NCBI RefSeq assembly: GCF_023278565.1
Contig: NC_064672.1
Span: 5,394,001 to 5,458,000 of the forward strand
Length of the DNA stretch: 64,000 nt
Direction: 5' to 3'
From: Colletotrichum lupini
Lineage: Eukaryota; Ascomycota; Sordariomycetes; Glomerellales; Glomerellaceae
Position 1 is the stretch's first letter. Each line of letters begins with the position of its first letter. Positions 10,921 through 21,631 of the stretch are shown piece after piece. Under the pieces are notes generated by a model that had not been told where the DNA came from, did not search any database, and saw nothing but the letters and a program-made list of their open reading frames with translations. Position numbers and translations under genes: made by a program.

Positions 10921-13900
10921 CTAGCCAGTACCGCAGTAATCAGCGTACTGCTTGGAACTGGATTCCGGGTTTCCCCACCACTGCAATGTTGTTAGAGGAA
11001 ACTATAGACTTAATCTCAATTCATTGATAATACTCACCGTGGGAAATGGCACCTCTTTCCCTGATCCACCCGCAACGGCAAAGGTCAAAATGAACATCAT
11101 GACCTTGGCACCTGCATCGAGACCACCGCCGACGATGTAGTTGTATTTGCCGAACCAGGCAGGATGACGCAAGCGCATGTACCATTGAGACCACAAGCCA
11201 ACCAGGACCTGAGACCAGATGACAGAAGTAGTTCCAGATGTCGTCTCTGAGGCATTGTGGAATATGACAGGGGTGACGAACTTGCTTACTTCCCAGCCGT
11301 AGATAGTCTTGTACTTCTTGGATACAAGCCACAAGGCAACGGGGATAGCAGCCCCGACGACGATGGAGAGAGGAATCCTGAAAGCAGCTGTGAGAAGATG
11401 TCAAAGCACCGAGAGTTTCTTTGAGATATTCACCAGCCATAACCATCTTTGCCGAATCCATAGACATACTTGGCGAGAGACCAGGTGACCGCAGTCGTGT
11501 TAAGAGACTGAATCTTGCGTCCGCTCCACTAGTCTTGGGTCAGATCTGAGGACCAGAGTTTGAGGTCAAGACCAACTTACAACTTGGGTGCCGATAGGGT
11601 CAAGGAGGATTTCTCGGCGATTTGCTACAATTGTGTCCATTATAACGTAGTTCAGAGCTGTCCCAAACAGACTTCCCCAAGTTTGCAGGATGAACATTGT
11701 TCTCCACGGGATCTTGAGATACTGGGCCATCTTGAGGTCAGTTGACAAGAATACAGAGAGGACAGTAACCTCGTGACTGAACATCGAGAAGTATAAATTG
11801 GCGACAGGTTTTCCGGGTTGAAGTACGCCGCACAGCATCTTGGAAAGGTTGTTCGTGGCGACGCTAGTGCCCAGTAGGCCGTATAAGCACAGCGAAAATG
11901 GCGCGACAATGCATCCGAGAAGCTACGAGAACGATAAGAATCATAATAAGATTAGTGGAAAAGGCGAAGTAGACTTACAATGGCGCAAACATACGCCCAG
12001 GCATCAAGCGTGGTGTGGCCCTTGATGACGGCTCCAAGGCCAGTGAAGAAGCCGACGAGCAGGATGACAATGTACCACCAGATCGGCACGTCTTTGTAAT
12101 TTTCTTGCATAATCTTGTAGTGAATATCTGTCTCTTGCTTCTTCCAGGCTTGTTTCAAAGACCGCTTGATGCTGCTAGAGTCAGAAAGGGAGCGATACAA
12201 AACTGAGCGGTTTATGGACACTGGACTTACAGTGGCCCGTAAAACAGAGCGATATGAGTCAGTAGCGCTCCTATGGCAGCCATCGCGGCCATATTCGCCC
12301 AGATGTTGGACGCCGTCAACCGAGGGAGCCCATGTACCTCCAACGCCTCAGTATCGAGGATCGCGTTTTGCCCAAACACAGCCGTCTGGTTGTAGACCTT
12401 GCCAGTCTTCCCGTCAAACATGGCCGTCGACATGAAAGGATACTTCTTGGCACCCCATGCTCCACCGTAGTAGAAACTGAAGCACATGATGTAAGAGAGC
12501 ACGATGCCCACCCAAGAGTTGGCTTGTTGTAGGAGCGGCAGGGACATGTATCGCGACGTGATGTACTGCCAGTCCAGGGAGAAGTTGAAGATTCCCTGGC
12601 CCTCGTTGGAGTTGATGCCTCCAAAGATGGTCATTAGGACCTTCCGAGTTGGTGGCGCGGCCTTCATAGAAGCGAGACATGGGATGGAGATGCCGTTCAG
12701 CCAGGGCCAGACGTAGGATACTATGGGCTCCCATATAAACATGCCAATGGAGGTGAAGCCAAACACTCGGAGCCTGTCTTTGTTGTTGCCTTCGGGCTCG
12801 CGGTGGAGAGTCTGATAGATGGAGATCATGGGGAGGCATTGCCACCAGACCATCTCACTCGCTGTCTTGGGTCAGAATAGGTCCTCATCTCTGATAATTG
12901 GCAAGGGTCCCAAAATATGACTGACGATGAACGATGATGGATCTCAGGATGCCAACGAGACCATATCCGAAGATTGATGCCGAGAAAACTGTCAGAATTG
13001 CAGTAGCAGGGTCGGTGCTGCGGTTGTAGAACCTAGTTGTTGTTAAGAAGCGAGCTTTCACGTTGAAGGATAGATTCCAAACTCACAGCCGTTCTGCACC
13101 AAACACCTGCACGATTGCAGCGCCATTTCCGCTCGATGTGGAAAGGATCGATGCGACGGCATGTTCCTTCAACCCAAAATGGCCTGGGTTGATAAAGTGA
13201 ACAACTGGTCCAAGCCATTTCGCTTGCGATGGAAGATACTTTTCCACATGCTGCCGTCGAGGAAGCACAACTGACCAAGCAACTCCGATCACATATGCCA
13301 TCAAGCACAGAAACCTGACACAAATCGTCAGCATAATGCCTTGGCCCTAGTTGAAGTGGGTTATGCAGCTTACACCGAGGCAAATGAAACATCGACAGGC
13401 TTATAAAAGTAACTGTGCGTGGTTGCGTCAGTACGAGACATCAGAAAACGACATGGATTCTTGTTACATTTGATTGATGCAGGCCGCAAGGGCTGTAAGG
13501 CCTGTTTAAAGTGAGCTCGCCGAAGCTTCAGTCATTTCACCGAAAATAATCATACCAGAGCCAATGATGAACGATCGAAAGGTACAAGACGCATCTCCAT
13601 CGTCTTGGGTACTAACGACGTATCTTGCTACATCGTTGCCTTCGCGAATCAGCTGATGTGCAGAACCATGCGCTTCAGTCAAAAGCTCCATGACTTTACA
13701 TACCATCCCTGATAACGACACCACCATTGACGAGCTTTCTCTCGTCGTCCGACTCATGCCGCTCAGGATCCGTCGTCTTCAGGCCGTCGTCTGACTTGTC
13801 GTCCTCCAGAATCAGACGTACATCATTCGAAGCGCCGGCTGCTGGCGAAGGGACACCTGCGTCCAACGCAGTGGCAGTGATAACCGTGTTATCTTTGTAA

Positions 13901-13929
13901 CCCTTCGTGCTCTTCCCGAAGCCTGCCAT
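10921..13929 (-). CDS. OPT-family oligopeptide transporter, 12 exons
   Basis: I could join twelve exons with canonical GT-AG introns: 13929-13704, 13627-13556, 13501-13468, 13412-13374, 13314-13087, 13032-12926, 12861-12231, 12174-11979, 11922-11581, 11528-11434, 11377-11038, 10980-10921. The sum is 2370 bp, an exact 789-residue frame. Family hallmarks in order: DDGDASCTFRSF before the first helix, INQIYFYKPVDVS, the NPG block FINPGHFGLKEHA, IIVHPSEMVWW, AWKKQETDIHYKIM in the central cytosolic loop, and the C-terminal WWGNP...DYCGTG. OPT proteins import short peptides, glutathione or siderophore-like ligands with protons through about 14-16 membrane helices. The exon 1/2 junction is the least certain: the first acceptor after the donor would leave only a 31-bp intron, so I chose the one giving 76 bp. 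Substrate unknown. Confidence 0.9.
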
Positions 13930-14856
13930 TTTGACGGAAGCGGGGTATGTCCTCGAGAAAGGCAGGTTCCGTGGAGGTTCTCACACCGCATGGGCTTCTC
14001 TCAGTTCCTTATATCACCCATGCAAGGTTACTTGAATGTATGCTCCTCAGGCCCGCAAATCCTCTCACATCACGTCAACGGGGCTATTTTCTTAATTCCG
14101 GCAAAAGCCCACTGACTTAACGCAGCCAAGCATTCGGTATCGGTCAAGCTAAAGTCATGGTCCGCTCGCCGTCCCAAAATCGCGGTACCTCGTTGTGATC
14201 GTCCGAGTGCGGACGTTAATTTTACGCAATGTCGGACTGCCGCCGACACATGGGGTGGACTACCGGCGGCTAAATTGGATGCCGCATCCAAAAGTCTTTT
14301 CGGTTATGGAATGACGCGAGATCCGCCCGGCCAGTCGCCATCGTGCCTTGCCCCACACAACCCGGTTCGGCTCCGACATGTCGGGGTGGCCCTGTGTTCA
14401 GAAAGATGCCAAGGAGTTGTCAAAGTGTTTCCTGAGTAATGCACGAATATCCAATGGACCTCAAACTTGACTTACGTGAACGTTTTTTGGCGCGTCTGGT
14501 GACTATCTTCAGCCGAAAGCACGTATGATCATTCAGATCCGGGACGTTGCCGATTACCGGCAGTGTTTTGAGATGGATCTTCCTGCTTCGGTGCTCCAGG
14601 AACAGACAGGTAATGTTCTCAAGTCCTTCTTACGGACAAGAGGCCAGCGTCGGTCTTCACTGCAACGATGTCGTTTCTTTCAGGAACAGTGCCATGGCAG
14701 ATCTATGCTCCTTAGGCGACGGCAACCTTGGACGGCTTGTTTGTGTTGTTTTTAGGGGATTATAGAATGAAGTAGTTTCTCCTGTCTATCCAGATTCTCG
14801 TCCTTGATTTTTCCTCTCACATAATTCGCTCACTGGTACCTGCCTTGATCGCTGCC
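13930..14856. other. Intergenic between divergent OPT and secreted-protein genes
   Basis: Shared 5' region of the OPT gene (-) and the first small secreted protein (+). No coding frame with recognisable features. Confidence 0.4.
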
Positions 14857-15358
14857 ATGATCTTCCCCTCCATCTTCCTCGCCATATTCGTGATGGCCTG
14901 CGAAACCATCGCAGCACCACACAAGACCTCTACGGTGCTCGACACCATCCAAAGCAGGATAGAGAAGAAGATACCAGCAAACTCCAAGGCTTCTTGCTCA
15001 GATGTTCGCTTCTTCGACCCGAGAGTCCTCATAGAAGAGGGTAGCAAGAAAAAGGATTCGACCCCCTATCTCGTGGCTAAGTGTGACGACGGCAAGGGAG
15101 GCCAAATGTGCTCCTGGATGCCCCTGACCGCCTGTTTCGCAAACGCCCACGGCGAAATAGTTTACCGGAGATAGTGAGAAGTTTTCAATGTTTTCTTGTT
15201 GAACTTGTTTGCTGGGCACGGTGGTTCGTTCGACTAACTTTTCCCGAAGCGGCGCATTCTTCAAGTCTTGCGTGGATTGCAAGTATGAGAACGTTGGCGC
15301 AAACATGAAATGTGAATGCCAGGGTCCCAAGGCTCGGTACAGGCCAGCATCAACTTGA
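14857..15358 (+). CDS. Small secreted cysteine-rich protein, cyanovirin-N-like (copy 1)
   Basis: Exons 14857-15173 and 15250-15358 (intron 76 bp, donor GTGAGA, branch GACTAAC, acceptor CGAAG) give 141 residues. Residues 1-~20 (MIFPSIFLAIFVMACETIA) are a signal peptide ending AxA-like. The mature part has eight cysteines in the order C, C, C-S-W, T-A-C, S-C-x2-C and C-E-C. The block CSWMPLTACFANAHGE, then SCVDC and KCECQ follows the pattern of a cyanovirin-N homology (CVNH) sugar-binding fold (LxLxxCIxNxxG, FxxSCxxC, LxCxC). This is a pattern-based guess at the fold. The intron position and phase match the next gene, so the two are paralogues. Likely secreted; lectin or effector role is inference. 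Confidence 0.78.
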
Positions 15359-16065
15359 GTAAGTTCCCACTCCTGTCTTGTCTACCGTTTGTGAAGTCTG
15401 GAGCATTCGCTCAACTACTGGGAAAACAGACGAGTGAATGGACAATAGGGGAGGACAGCTAGGGTGCCACAGATTTGGAGGGAACGTAATTGATTGTACT
15501 GTGCATGAGATGATGGCAACCCGCTTTCATACAACTCCCGATGTCATCCCAGATGAGCCGAAATGGGCTTTCAAGGGCGGCTTGTGAGAAAGCATGGCTA
15601 AACCTTTGTTGGGGCCAGTTATCGAGCTTGGGTATACTAGCAAACAGGTCGTTCTTTCATCGATTTTTTTCATGAAAGGGAGCATGTACGACGTATCTGG
15701 AGTATCATGTTATGGCAGCTGTTGTCTTGGAAGCCCTCGTGGTTCTGAGGGTGGTAGCATTCACCCAAATACCATCCAATCGTCATGTCGACCTCGTGGC
15801 CAACAACCTCGAGGCGGCCAACCAGATCAATATCACACAGGCCAATCGAGTGGATTGAACCGAAGCTTAGAAGGCCATGCCTGTGATCTGCTGGGCCCAT
15901 TCACCACGTCGGAACCTTACCGAGACTCTAATACATAACAGCTGCTACCTCCGTCATTGACTCGGCTTTTTGCCTGATTAAGTAGAGGCCAGAGCTGACC
16001 TACGATAATGCACTTTCACCCTAGCTGTGTATTTCGTTCTGACAAGCAAGAGAATCAACACCACG
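15359..16065. other. Intergenic between the two secreted-protein paralogues
   Basis: About 700 bp without a recognisable gene; it serves as 3' region of copy 1 and promoter of copy 2. No duplicated promoter block is obvious by eye. Confidence 0.4.
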
Positions 16066-16634
16066 ATGAAGTGCTTTGTAGTACTCCTCGCTGCCACAAC
16101 GTTGGCAATGACAGCCCCAGCCGACCTCGAAAAGTCGAAGAATGACGACAACTTCCTCCACAACTGCGATTTCGTCAACTTCGGTCTCGGCGACAATGAC
16201 CAGAAACCTTGGATCCACTACTCGTGCCCCTTGAACAAACCACCCTACATGCAATGTTCCCGTCTGGAACTCAACGACTGCATCATCAACGATCACGGAG
16301 TCCTGCGTGGACAAGAAAAGTAAGATCCAGAGGGAAATCGTGGCATAAGACCCTTGACGCTAATCACGGTGCCATAGGGGAGGGTTCGCAAAAAGCTGTA
16401 AGGACTGCGTCTACCTTCACGAGATTGGCAACCTCATCTGCCAGTGCGCATTCGGAAACCCAATCCAGTTCCGCGAGACCCATAGATACCTTGGTGAGTA
16501 CAGCTATAAGAGCATGGAGCCATATAATGCCATGCCTATGCTCTTTCTGCTAACGCATGAAAATAGACCAGGATGTGTGGCTCTCTGGCAGTAAGCTAGG
16601 TTGCTTCGGAATGAAGTCTAGCAGCAAATGTTGA
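16066..16634 (+). CDS. Small secreted cysteine-rich protein, cyanovirin-N-like (copy 2)
   Basis: Exons 16066-16319, 16378-16493 and 16567-16634 with introns of 58 and 73 bp (donors GTAAGA and GTGAGT, branch sites GCTAATC and GCTAACG) add up to an exact 145-residue frame. Residues 1-~17 (MKCFVVLLAATTLAMTA) are a signal peptide. The mature protein has cysteines in HNCDF, YSC, QCS, NDC, SCKDC, ICQC, LGCF and a terminal Cys. CSRLELNDCIINDHGVLR followed by KSCKDC, LICQC and a final WLSGSKLGCF matches the CVNH pattern better than copy 1, including its closing strand. The first intron sits at the same place and phase (2) as in copy 1, just before xGxFxKSC. The predicted role is extracellular carbohydrate binding or an effector-like function; both are unproven. 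Confidence 0.8.
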
Positions 16635-17200
16635 GTGGTATTGGGTAGTCCGAGACACACGACCTTTGTGCTGATTCAGGAGAAACCATGCAAGGCTGGG
16701 GAGACTTCCATAAGGTAGCTATACAATACAATTACTTCATGGTCGTTGTTTGCGGTGAGCTTCGCACGTAGAAAGTGGTGACTTCTCGGAGATTACCATC
16801 CGGAAGCCAATTAGAATATGCTGCCCGTAGAATATGGTAGCCTTCAATGGAACATCGAAGAGTTAAATCGCCACATCGGAACGGAAAGCAGACAGGCGGG
16901 TCAATTGAATGAAAATCCACTTAAACTTCAGGACTTTGACGCGCCGACGCGTTGACGAGAAGACTGACCAGGGCATCGAAATTCTACTAAGCGAGCCGAG
17001 GGGTCGTCATGCACTTAAACGATGGCTGCGAGGGCTCCACACAATGCGGCTACAAAAATCTGATCGCGCCTCTTTCTCTCCCTCAATCTTCCACTTTCGT
17101 CCTCACGCTTTCTCCTTTCCTGCCCACTGCGGCACCTCAAAAGCAACCCCCCGAGCACATTCCGAGAAAGGCGCTGTTTGGTCCGCTTGAAAAAGCAGCC
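16635..17200. other. Intergenic and 5' leader of the phosphatase gene
   Basis: CT-rich leader (about 17070-17120) typical of fungal promoters just before the ATG at 17201. A frame from 17009 runs into the phosphatase start codon region but has no family features of its own. Confidence 0.4.
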
Positions 17201-18260
17201 ATGGGCGCGGTTCATCTCTACCTCATTCGCCACGGCGAATCCGTCGATAATGTCGCGAACCTCTAGTACGCATTTCCCACACCGACACAATACCACTTTT
17301 TGTGAGCCTGCCGGATTCTAGTCTGGGTCGCAGCTTTCTTTTTCGTCTCTTAGCGAAAAGTCAAACTTGTCACCCATTCTAATTAGCAGCGCGCTCTTTG
17401 TGGGCGTGGCGCGTGTTTGCAGTGCTGGGTCTCGCGACGCACCTTTGACGAACCATGGCGTCTTGCAAGCCAAGCGCCTGGGTGAACATCTCGCGACGCG
17501 AACCGCTGCGGCCTCGGCCCCCATCACGCATGTCTTTTCGTCGAATCTTCAAAGAGCCCACCGCACTGCGATGCTAGCAGCCCACACTGGCGATGCCGAT
17601 GCCCAGGCATCGTCTAGTACCGACGCTGGGTCCATACCCTCAACGGTTGGAGTGGCCCCGCTGCAGTTAGCAGAGCTCCGGGAGAAACATTTTGGAACAG
17701 GCGAGGGTCAGAGGTTCGGCGCCCGGTCGTCTGGAAAGAGACATGAAGGCGCCGAAGACCACGACTCGATGCGCGTGCGTGCGGAGCGGTTCGTTGACGA
17801 GTACCTCGCTCCTCTCTTCGCTTGCGTCGAAGGAGAGCGAGATGAAGAGCAAGAGGGTGCCAGCAACGGTACGGAGAGCATCATCATTGTTGCCCATGGC
17901 ATCATCCTGGGCGTGCTGGCGAGGGTTCTCCTTGCCGCTGGCAACTTTGGATCTTTGGCAACCGGCACGTCGGACCAGCAACAGCGTTTCTCGTGGTGCA
18001 ACACCGGTTATCTCTTGATTCACATCAAGTCGATGCCGGCAGTCGATGCGAAAGAGTCTGCTGGTCTGCGAAGCGGTACGCAGGAACCCAGATGGCCCCA
18101 TCTGAAGCTTGAAATTGTGGAAGTCAACTGCACTGAACACCTTCGCGGTTTGAAAAAGACGCGCGGAGGGATTGGCAGCGCAAAATTTGACGAGAAGCAG
18201 AAGACGCTCAGCGCGTTCTTCAAACCGACTGCATCCAAACGGAAGCACGAGGACAGCTGA
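17201..18260 (+). CDS. Histidine phosphatase (phosphoglycerate mutase-like) with C-terminal PCNA-box motif
   Basis: Exons 17201-17265 and 17423-18260 (157-bp intron, donor GTACGC, acceptor TTGCAG, phase 2) give 300 residues. The N-terminal LIRHGES (phospho-acceptor His 11), SRDAPLTNHGVLQA, FSSNLQRAHRTA and VAHGIILG (second His near 180) are the catalytic blocks of the histidine phosphatase superfamily, which remove phosphate through a phospho-His intermediate. Substrate cannot be read. The last 20 residues are unusual: QKTLSAFF (281-288) fits the PCNA-interacting consensus QxxLxxFF exactly and is followed by the basic stretch KPTASKRKHEDS, a plausible nuclear signal. The Met at 17201 is in context GCAGCCATGG, a strong start, and only this start includes the RHG motif. 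Confidence 0.88.
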
Positions 18261-19252
18261 ATGGACAGAGTTGGCTACCCCATGAGAGTTTTACTCACCC
18301 GTCCTATCTTGGTCAATTAACAAATGGTATGTGTACAATTTTCATTTCGTCACCAACCCCTTAGAGGTGCGCTTTTCATGATGAGGCAAGAAATTCACAG
18401 ACCTGTACCGAAAGTATACATGTGGAAACAACTTCAGTCCAACCGCTGTCTGACATACAAGCGCTATTCACCTCCATTTGTTACTGATCACTTTGAGGAT
18501 CCTTGGCTAACATCAAAAAGCCTTCACAGAGCACAAGACGCCCAAGGCAAACCCACACTTGAATCATCAAGAGCCTCTGCAGAGTAAAATACGCTCAGAG
18601 GAAACCAATCCATTTGAACCACGGCACTGCACCTACGAGTCTTGCGCTCGCTATTGTCGGTGGCCCTATGTCTTCTGGAGGCGGGATTCTGGTCTATCAG
18701 TCAGGCGCACCGAAGACACAGGGCCGAAATAAACACATGTCAGAAACCAAACTGTCTACAAGCAAAGCGGGACAAATGTCAGATGCACACTGCCTATAAT
18801 CAAAGCGTAACATGACCATCGATGAGTGCTGGAGGGTTCGAACCCCTCATCCCGTGGCCAGGGGGGCCGGTACTCATCAGTCACCTCGGCGGCCTTTTCA
18901 ACAAGGGCTTTGCTTCAGGGTGTAAATACTAAACTCTTTTCACGGGAATTATCACTTGTCTTTGAAGTTTCTGAGATACGTATCGGGCTGAATATTGATG
19001 CCGGCGTCGTGGGAGAGGAAGAGTTTTAAAGTCTAGATAGGTACTTCATTCCGAAAATGAATAGAAACAGAAGTAGTCAACGTAAGAAACCACTTTTATG
19101 GTCTTCATTATCAATTTGCATTGGGAGTTTGGTACCATGAAGCCATATCTGCCGAAATGATGGAATCCTACCCCACAACCGTGAATGCCATGCTGACACA
19201 ATCATCTAGTCATTATTCATACAAAACAAACCACTCCTGTCCTATTCTTACC
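18261..19252. other. Intergenic between convergent phosphatase and EME1 genes
   Basis: 3' regions of two convergent genes. Frames at 18324-18587 and 19121-19240 show no features. It contains the 58-bp hairpin at 18821-18878. Confidence 0.4.
18821..18878. repeat. 58-bp hairpin with tRNA T-arm-like core
   Basis: GATGAGT (18821-18827) and ACTCATC (18872-18878) are perfect 7-bp inverted arms. Inside lie GAGGGTTCGAACCCCTC, which looks like a tRNA T-arm, and the palindromic GGCCAGGGGGGCC. It is too short and has no D- or anticodon arm, so it is not a normal tRNA. It could be a decayed tRNA/SINE fragment or part of a transcript end. Confidence 0.35.
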
Positions 19253-21631
19253 CTATACATCCGTACTCCATTCGTCCGTCTCCGTGAAGATCTTGTAGAT
19301 CCTCTTACTGACAGCCTTCCCAATGGCCCGATCCGAAAAACCGCCATCCTTATTCGTACTCTTGCGGCAGTTCTCCAGACAAAGCGGCCCTCGCTCCTCA
19401 AACGCCTTGACCAGCTCCCCGACCGTCCCAAACTCGGACACGATGCCGTACGCCACGGGCTGCGTGACGCGCACAATCTCCTGCAGCATCCGCACGTAGG
19501 TATCTTTGACGTCCTCGCCCGTGCGGACCTGACCTGTCTCCATGCAGAAGCCGGCGCCCGCGGCGTTGGTCGCCTCGCGCTGCTTCCGGTACGGCACCGT
19601 CGAGATGTGCTGCGTGAAGACTGCGACCCACTGCGCCGTCTCGACGGCCGCGGCGGTGTGATGGATCAGCACGTCGTACATGACCTGCAGCTGGAGCAGG
19701 GCGTCTTCGACCGAGTCTTCGTCAATGTACTCCTGCGGCTGCTGATTCTTGCGCCGCCGCGGTTGAGGGGCGGGAGCGGCTGCACTCGTCGAAGCCTGGG
19801 CATCTCCTGCTGTTGTAGCATCTTCGCCGCGAACGGCAGATGCGAATTGTCGGTTCCGAATGTTGCGATTCTTTCTCATCCAAGGGTTGAGGCCTTCGAT
19901 TAGATAGATGAGCCGTTCCTGTGGGAAATGTTGCTTCATCTTGGAGACGTGGGCCTCGAGGTTGTTACCCTCGGGTCCCAGGGCGTATGTGACAAATTCA
20001 GACGCAGTGACAATGACAAGCGCGAAGTTGTCTGGTTCAATGCGCATAGGAATCGGCTCCCAGTGCCCGAGCTCGTCGTTGAACCGACTTGCAACTTTTC
20101 TCCTCCACTTAACCACGTTGTCCACGGGACTCTCCCAGGTAGAGTGCTGCGCGTCGAGGTCTTTTAACAATGTCTGTATTTGAAGCGTCATGGCCGGGGG
20201 CAGGCTAGCCGGGAGGTCTGCAATCATTTCGGGGGTTGACACCTTCTTGTCGGTCCTGATCTTGTTGACCTCTGCCAGCGCAGCCGCTCGTTCCTTTTCC
20301 TTGGCCTTTTGCTCCCTGGCAGCATCTTTCTCTTGCTTCTTGCGTTCCTTTTCTCTCTCTCGTTCCGCAGCTTTCGCTTCTTTCTCTCTCGTCTTTTCTT
20401 CCACTGTTTTTGTCGTCGGTGCGCGGCTGGTACTCGGTTTCGAGGTGGCTTTCGATGGCGCCTTTGAGGTGGTTCGTGAAGCTGGCTTTTTCGTATACAA
20501 TCGTGCTTTGAGTTTCGAAACATCAAAGTTATCGAGGTCTGGAAACTCTCCGTCCGAGTCGGCATCGAGACCGCGGGCTGCAGGCTCCGGCTCAGAGTCG
20601 CTGAGATTAATCACAGCGCTAGCGGCTTTGGTCATGGTCTTTCGCGGTGGAGGAGGAGAGCTCTCGAATGGATCACTTCTGGTCTTTAGCTCGGGCGCAG
20701 AGCTCGAGATGGGGTCCCAATGAGCCTTTCGTCTGGGCGGTGAGACGGCCTTCTCTTTTCCCTTGACCGCAGTCCCAGCTAATGTTCTTGTATCTGGTGG
20801 TTTCATAGTCTCCGTCGGCGCTCGTCTCGGTGAGCTGGCAAATGGGTCGCCATCGTCATCGTCTAGAGTTATTGCACACGGCTGTGGTATCGTTTTCCGT
20901 GCCACAGGTGGCGAACTCGCAAAGGGATCATCGGAGCTTAATTGGTAGTTTATGTGGCCGGTCCCGGTGGCTGTAGCATTCGTCGGGCGCGGGTTCTCGC
21001 ATACCGGCGCAGGCTGCGCTGAAGGCGGCAGTGCTGCGAACGGGTCATCGGAGTCAAGCCTATCCACCGTCGTTGAAGCAGCTGGAGCAGTTGTCCTCGG
21101 TCGAGAGAAGACACCGGGAGAACTTGAGAATTCGATTGGTTCCACAACTGAACGTACACGTCGCAAACCGTCACCCTGCTTCTCAGGCGGCCGGGTGTCG
21201 TGATTAGTGGCGGAATGGGAGCGGTCGAAGGAGGATCTGCGGCTGCGACGAGGAGACGAGAGTCGTGGTCTTTTGCGCTCTCGTGGTTCGTTGTTCAACC
21301 CATTTTCAATTGGTAGGCTGCTTTCGAGATCGATAGTCGTATCAAAGTCGTCCGAGTTGAAGTAAATGGGCGTATTCACATGAACAATTTCCTCTCGTGC
21401 ACGTTTTGTTGCTGAATTTGTCAATGACGGGGACGTCGCTTTCGGCAGTACGGACGGGACAATCTCTGGTGATTCGGCTGTTAAATCAAACACATCTTCG
21501 TCGCCGTATGCCAGTGCCGTTGCGACAGCTACAACAGCCGGTGGCGCAGGACGAGATAGTGGGGGTCTTGCGTTCGCAGAAGAGGGCCCCGAGGGGCTGC
21601 TGGAGAGAAGGTCGATCACTTCGGCAGGCAT
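19253..21631 (-). CDS. eme1: EME1, regulatory subunit of the Mus81 structure-specific endonuclease
   Basis: One uninterrupted 792-residue frame. The C-terminal part (from about residue 510) has the inactive ERCC4-type nuclease fold of Eme1/Mms4: FALVIVTASEFVTYAL, RLIYLIEGLNPWMRKNRNIR, DEDSVEDALLQLQV, followed by paired helix-hairpin-helix-like blocks (SEFGTVGELVKAFEE, DRAIGKAVSKRIYKIF). Eme1 binds Mus81 and the complex cuts stalled forks and Holliday-junction intermediates in the nucleus. The N-terminal 450 residues are disordered: two SUMO-interacting-type motifs (VIDLLSSSP at 5-13, VINLSDSE at 340-347), four DPF repeats followed by Ser-Pro at 196-325, and a Lys/Glu helix around 400-450. The start is the first ATG and puts the conserved MPAEVIDL at the N-terminus. 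It is convergent with the phosphatase gene. Confidence 0.92.
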   Translation of the reverse strand: MPAEVIDLLSSSPSGPSSANARPPLSRPAPPAVVAVATALAYGDEDVFDLTAESPEIVPSVLPKATSPSLTNSATKRAREEIVHVNTPIYFNSDDFDTTIDLESSLPIENGLNNEPRERKRPRLSSPRRSRRSSFDRSHSATNHDTRPPEKQGDGLRRVRSVVEPIEFSSSPGVFSRPRTTAPAASTTVDRLDSDDPFAALPPSAQPAPVCENPRPTNATATGTGHINYQLSSDDPFASSPPVARKTIPQPCAITLDDDDGDPFASSPRRAPTETMKPPDTRTLAGTAVKGKEKAVSPPRRKAHWDPISSSAPELKTRSDPFESSPPPPRKTMTKAASAVINLSDSEPEPAARGLDADSDGEFPDLDNFDVSKLKARLYTKKPASRTTSKAPSKATSKPSTSRAPTTKTVEEKTREKEAKAAEREREKERKKQEKDAAREQKAKEKERAAALAEVNKIRTDKKVSTPEMIADLPASLPPAMTLQIQTLLKDLDAQHSTWESPVDNVVKWRRKVASRFNDELGHWEPIPMRIEPDNFALVIVTASEFVTYALGPEGNNLEAHVSKMKQHFPQERLIYLIEGLNPWMRKNRNIRNRQFASAVRGEDATTAGDAQASTSAAAPAPQPRRRKNQQPQEYIDEDSVEDALLQLQVMYDVLIHHTAAAVETAQWVAVFTQHISTVPYRKQREATNAAGAGFCMETGQVRTGEDVKDTYVRMLQEIVRVTQPVAYGIVSEFGTVGELVKAFEERGPLCLENCRKSTNKDGGFSDRAIGKAVSKRIYKIFTETDEWSTDV

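Noticed and set aside
17667..18248. 193-codon minus-strand frame
   Set aside because: Antisense shadow of the phosphatase exon 2, created by GC-rich codons.
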